Both the position numbers and the translations under genes were made by a program. Below, in pieces: positions 5,572-7,293 of a stretch of DNA of 7,293 nt. The stretch covers positions 1 through 7,293 of the forward strand of contig JAJRAT010000206.1 of assembly GCA_028682845.1 (NCBI GenBank). Reading direction: 5' to 3'. How positions within the stretch are numbered: position 1 is the first letter of the stretch; the number at the start of each line of letters is the position of its first letter. A model generated the notes under the pieces. It was not told the origin of the DNA, did no database searches, and saw nothing but the letters and a program-made list of their open reading frames with translations. The stretch comes from Methanothrix sp. GTDB taxonomy: Archaea > Halobacteriota > Methanosarcinia > Methanotrichales > Methanotrichaceae.

Positions 5572-6462
5572 ATGAAATTATATCTGGTATTGATAGCTCT
5601 GCTTTCTTTGCTGATCATTCCGGCGGCCCTTGGCCAGGAGATCAGCGTAAATCAGCTAAACGAGAAATCTACACAGTCTGCCGACAATGTCACTACATAC
5701 ACTTACACTCGCACTTCGGAGAGCAGCACCGATTACAGCAACGATACTCTCGAAGAGGAGTTGGAGCTTGAAAAGGAAACGGAAGGAAAAGTAAATCTGA
5801 CGGCTCAAACAGGTTGGTGGAGCCACAAGCTCACGGATGAGGAAAACGGCGATGTTCTCACCTGGCAAGGATACTATCTGAACAATTCCGAATACTGGAA
5901 GGAAGGTCAAAACTGGACCCGGTTCAATCTTACCGACCCCAAAGCAGTCATGGAAGACTACAACGAACTGCCGAGCCAGGTCGCTCTGGTAAGCTATTCG
6001 GACATGAAACTGGCGGGTGAGGAAAATATCGACGGAATAGAATGCTACAAACTGGCGGGAACGCCCGTGTCGGCGATCGAAAAGACCATTCTGGGAGTGC
6101 AGCTTTTTGCATCATATCTCGGATCTCCGATCAATTTGCCGGACGACTTTGACAATAAAAGCTTCAGCTTCGATAAGACCAAGCTGCTCAACAACAGCAA
6201 TGTAACCATAACCGCCTGGATCGCAAAAGACACCTCGCTCTTGAAGAGAATTGAAATCGATTCTGACCTGACCATAACGCCATCCATTCTCAGCATCGAG
6301 GAAGCGAACTTCAAGATCGTATCCACTCTGCATGAAGTTACCGATTACGAAAACTATGGAGAGCCCGTACAGATCACTCTTCCGTCCGATGCCCAAAATC
6401 TGTCTTATCGCACCAAAGGAGCCGATTGGAGATGGGCGGTCTTCGGCCTGCTGGAGCCTTAG
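5572..6462 (+). CDS. Secreted sequon-rich protein, possibly LolA/LppX-like fold
   Basis: A 296-residue exported protein of unknown function. Residues 1-21 are a Sec signal peptide with likely cleavage after A-L-G. No other membrane segment, C-terminal anchor or lipobox is seen, so the mature protein should be free outside the membrane or held by partners. It carries ten N-x-S/T sequons (Asn 39, 57, 75, 104, 114, 119, 195, 207, 210, 276), suggesting heavy N-glycosylation. A low-complexity acidic run E-E-E-L-E-L-E-K-E lies near residues 61-69. Alternating polar/hydrophobic strands, the D-G-I-E-C-Y-K-L segment near 154-161 and the final P-V-Q-I-T-L-P-S-D-A segment recall the curved beta-sheet LolA/LppX-type (DUF6612-like) secreted proteins. 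That fold assignment is by eye and tentative. It is the first gene of an operon, 18 bp before the DUF333 gene. Confidence 0.85.
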   Translation: MKLYLVLIALLSLLIIPAALGQEISVNQLNEKSTQSADNVTTYTYTRTSESSTDYSNDTLEEELELEKETEGKVNLTAQTGWWSHKLTDEENGDVLTWQGYYLNNSEYWKEGQNWTRFNLTDPKAVMEDYNELPSQVALVSYSDMKLAGEENIDGIECYKLAGTPVSAIEKTILGVQLFASYLGSPINLPDDFDNKSFSFDKTKLLNNSNVTITAWIAKDTSLLKRIEIDSDLTITPSILSIEEANFKIVSTLHEVTDYENYGEPVQITLPSDAQNLSYRTKGADWRWAVFGLLEP

Positions 6463-6466
6463 TGAA

Positions 6467-6472
6467 GGGAGG
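6467..6472 (+). promoter_or_regulatory. Shine-Dalgarno site of the DUF333 gene
   Basis: GGGAGG lies eight bases before the ATG at 6481, within the 18-bp gap after the preceding stop codon. It supports this start and translation from a shared transcript. Confidence 0.7.
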
Positions 6473-6480
6473 AAAAGACA

Positions 6481-6996
6481 ATGAGATTGAGAAACAATCA
6501 GACAGCCTCTGCCGGCAGATATTGGAAAATGCTGGCAGCCTTCTGCCTCCTGGCAATTCTGGCATTGAGCCTGCCGTGTGCAGTGGCCCAGGATGTTTCC
6601 GCTGACGCAGCCCGCGCACACTGCGTTAAAATGGGATATCTGTACAAGAGCGGCACATCGCAAAACGGAGGACAGGGGATGTGTCAGTTCCCAGACAATT
6701 CCTGGTGCGACGCTCAAGCCTACTATCAGGGACAATGCGGCCCGAGCGTCTCGCCAAACATCTATCCGTACTATTCATATGATTACGGCTATACATATCC
6801 CAGCGTAACCTCTGCCGAAGGGCTTTGCTCGAGAAGCGGCGGCAGCCTGAGGAACGTGCACACACCCTACGGTGACGTCACACTGTGCGTCTTCCCCAAC
6901 GGCAGTTCATGCGACTTGCAGTCTCTGAGCAGCGGAACCTGCGGTGGTGTGGATTACTGGACGGTCTATGCACGATCGTGGCTGAATGCACCGTGA
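6481..6996 (+). CDS. Secreted protein with two tandem DUF333 domains
   Basis: A 171-residue exported protein with two DUF333 domains, a cysteine-rich domain often annotated as putative hemolysin without firm functional proof. Residues 1-36 are a long signal peptide with a basic N-terminus and likely cleavage after A-V-A. Domain 1 spans about 42-87 with Cys 48, 68, 76 and 86; domain 2 spans about 111-155 with Cys 116, 136, 144 and 154. The cysteine spacings are almost identical (20/8/10 and 20/8/10), and both share C-x-F-P-[DN]-x-[ST]-x-C and end G-x-C-G, so two disulfides per domain are likely. A Tyr-rich linker (about 95-106) joins them. Cys33 lies in the signal after a Pro, so it is a poor lipobox. 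The protein is presumably extracellular and acts with the upstream secreted protein; its actual role is unknown. Confidence 0.85.
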   Translation: MRLRNNQTASAGRYWKMLAAFCLLAILALSLPCAVAQDVSADAARAHCVKMGYLYKSGTSQNGGQGMCQFPDNSWCDAQAYYQGQCGPSVSPNIYPYYSYDYGYTYPSVTSAEGLCSRSGGSLRNVHTPYGDVTLCVFPNGSSCDLQSLSSGTCGGVDYWTVYARSWLNAP

Positions 6997-7016
6997 GTAT
7001 TCGAGAGGCAACGACC

Positions 7017-7087
7017 TTTTTTTTATTTTATATTTTTATATTTTTTTTATTTTCCATTTTTATATTTTTTTTATTTTCCATTTTATT
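7017..7087 (+). terminator. T-rich terminator with 24-bp tandem duplication
   Basis: Starting 21 bases after the DUF333 stop, about 70 bases are nearly pure T with scattered A, an efficient archaeal termination signal. Within it a 24-bp unit ending TTTTCCA is perfectly duplicated (7033-7056 and 7057-7080), with a few bases of a third copy. The following A-rich stretch (7088-7120) can pair with it to form a long weak AT hairpin. Confidence 0.75.
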
Positions 7088-7099
7088 AAAAATTTCAAA

Positions 7100-7140
7100 A
7101 AAAGAATAAAATAAAAATATAGCAGCCTGATTAGATCAGG
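7100..7140 (-). terminator. Minus-strand stem-loop plus T-tract
   Basis: CCTGAT (7126-7131) and ATCAGG (7135-7140) form a 6-bp stem with a 3-base loop. Read on the minus strand, the stem is followed by a T-rich run (7120 down to 7100), the order expected for a terminator of a gene entering from the right. With the plus-strand T-tract it makes a back-to-back convergent terminator. Confidence 0.55.
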
Positions 7141-7146
7141 CAGCAT

Positions 7147-7293
7147 TCAGCGGTGGATAAGCAAAAACGCCATGATGCTCCATCTTGATCCTAGTGTCTC
7201 GTCAGACCTGTAATGTCGGATAAAGACGGAATAATTTGACCCTTGCATCATCAGTTGTGAATTGCCAATTAACCTTTGCATTTTTGTTGTTTC
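7147..7293 (-). CDS. Possible C-terminal end of a minus-strand gene
   Basis: A minus-strand frame is open from the window edge to a TGA at 7147-7149, giving 48 residues that end S-I-M-A-F-L-L-I-H-R. Just past the stop lies a stem-loop and T-tract oriented to terminate it. I do not recognise the product. The stretch is short enough to be open by chance, and the flanking sequence could instead be intergenic or the end of an insertion sequence. Confidence 0.25.
   Translation of the reverse strand, partial: ETTKMQRLIGNSQLMMQGSNYSVFIRHYRSDETLGSRWSIMAFLLIHR

Noticed and set aside
6571..6579. Lipobox at Cys33 of the DUF333 protein
   Set aside because: The residue before the Cys is Pro, which does not fit the lipobox, and a good signal-peptidase site A-V-A follows.

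Overview
The window looks like a piece of a methanogenic archaeal chromosome, most plausibly Methanosarcinales and perhaps the Methanothrix/Methanosaeta branch. This rests on an archaeal two-ring Cdc48 ATPase, a coenzyme-F420-type NADP oxidoreductase, TATA-box promoters placed just ahead of strong GGAGG ribosome sites, and secreted proteins dense in N-glycosylation sequons. The lineage is an inference; no rRNA or other marker gene is present.

Layout. (1) Positions 1-2386 hold three minus-strand genes, read right to left: an F420-dependent NADP reductase-family protein (1754-2386), a short-chain dehydrogenase (861-1682), and a dienelactone-hydrolase-family lipoprotein that runs off the left edge (1-608). 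The gaps between them carry short degenerate direct repeats. (2) Positions 2387-3044 are a 658-bp divergent intergenic region built almost entirely of repeats: a 195-bp MITE-like element with 14-bp terminal inverted repeats and a perfect 8-bp target duplication, 3.6 copies of a 31-bp tandem repeat, nested inverted repeats, and a 24-bp periodic repeat leading into the cdc48 promoter. (3) Positions 3045-5321 encode the 758-residue Cdc48/p97-like unfoldase, followed by a hairpin/T-tract terminator. (4) Positions 5572-6996 form a two-gene operon of secreted proteins: a sequon-rich protein resembling LolA/LppX-like beta-sheet proteins, and a small protein with two tandem four-cysteine DUF333 domains. 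(5) Positions 7000-7293 contain an extremely T-rich terminator with a perfect 24-bp tandem duplication, a small stem-loop placed to terminate transcription arriving from the right, and the possible end of a minus-strand gene.

Functionally, Cdc48 is a housekeeping protein-quality-control motor whose C-terminus (M-Y-A) fits the proteasome-docking HbYX pattern. The minus-strand genes look like redox/hydrolase accessory enzymes. The most notable points are the IS66-like MITE inserted about 17 bp before the reductase start codon, the near-identity of the D1 and D2 Walker A DNA in cdc48 (suggesting intragenic gene conversion), and the uncharacterised secreted two-gene cassette.
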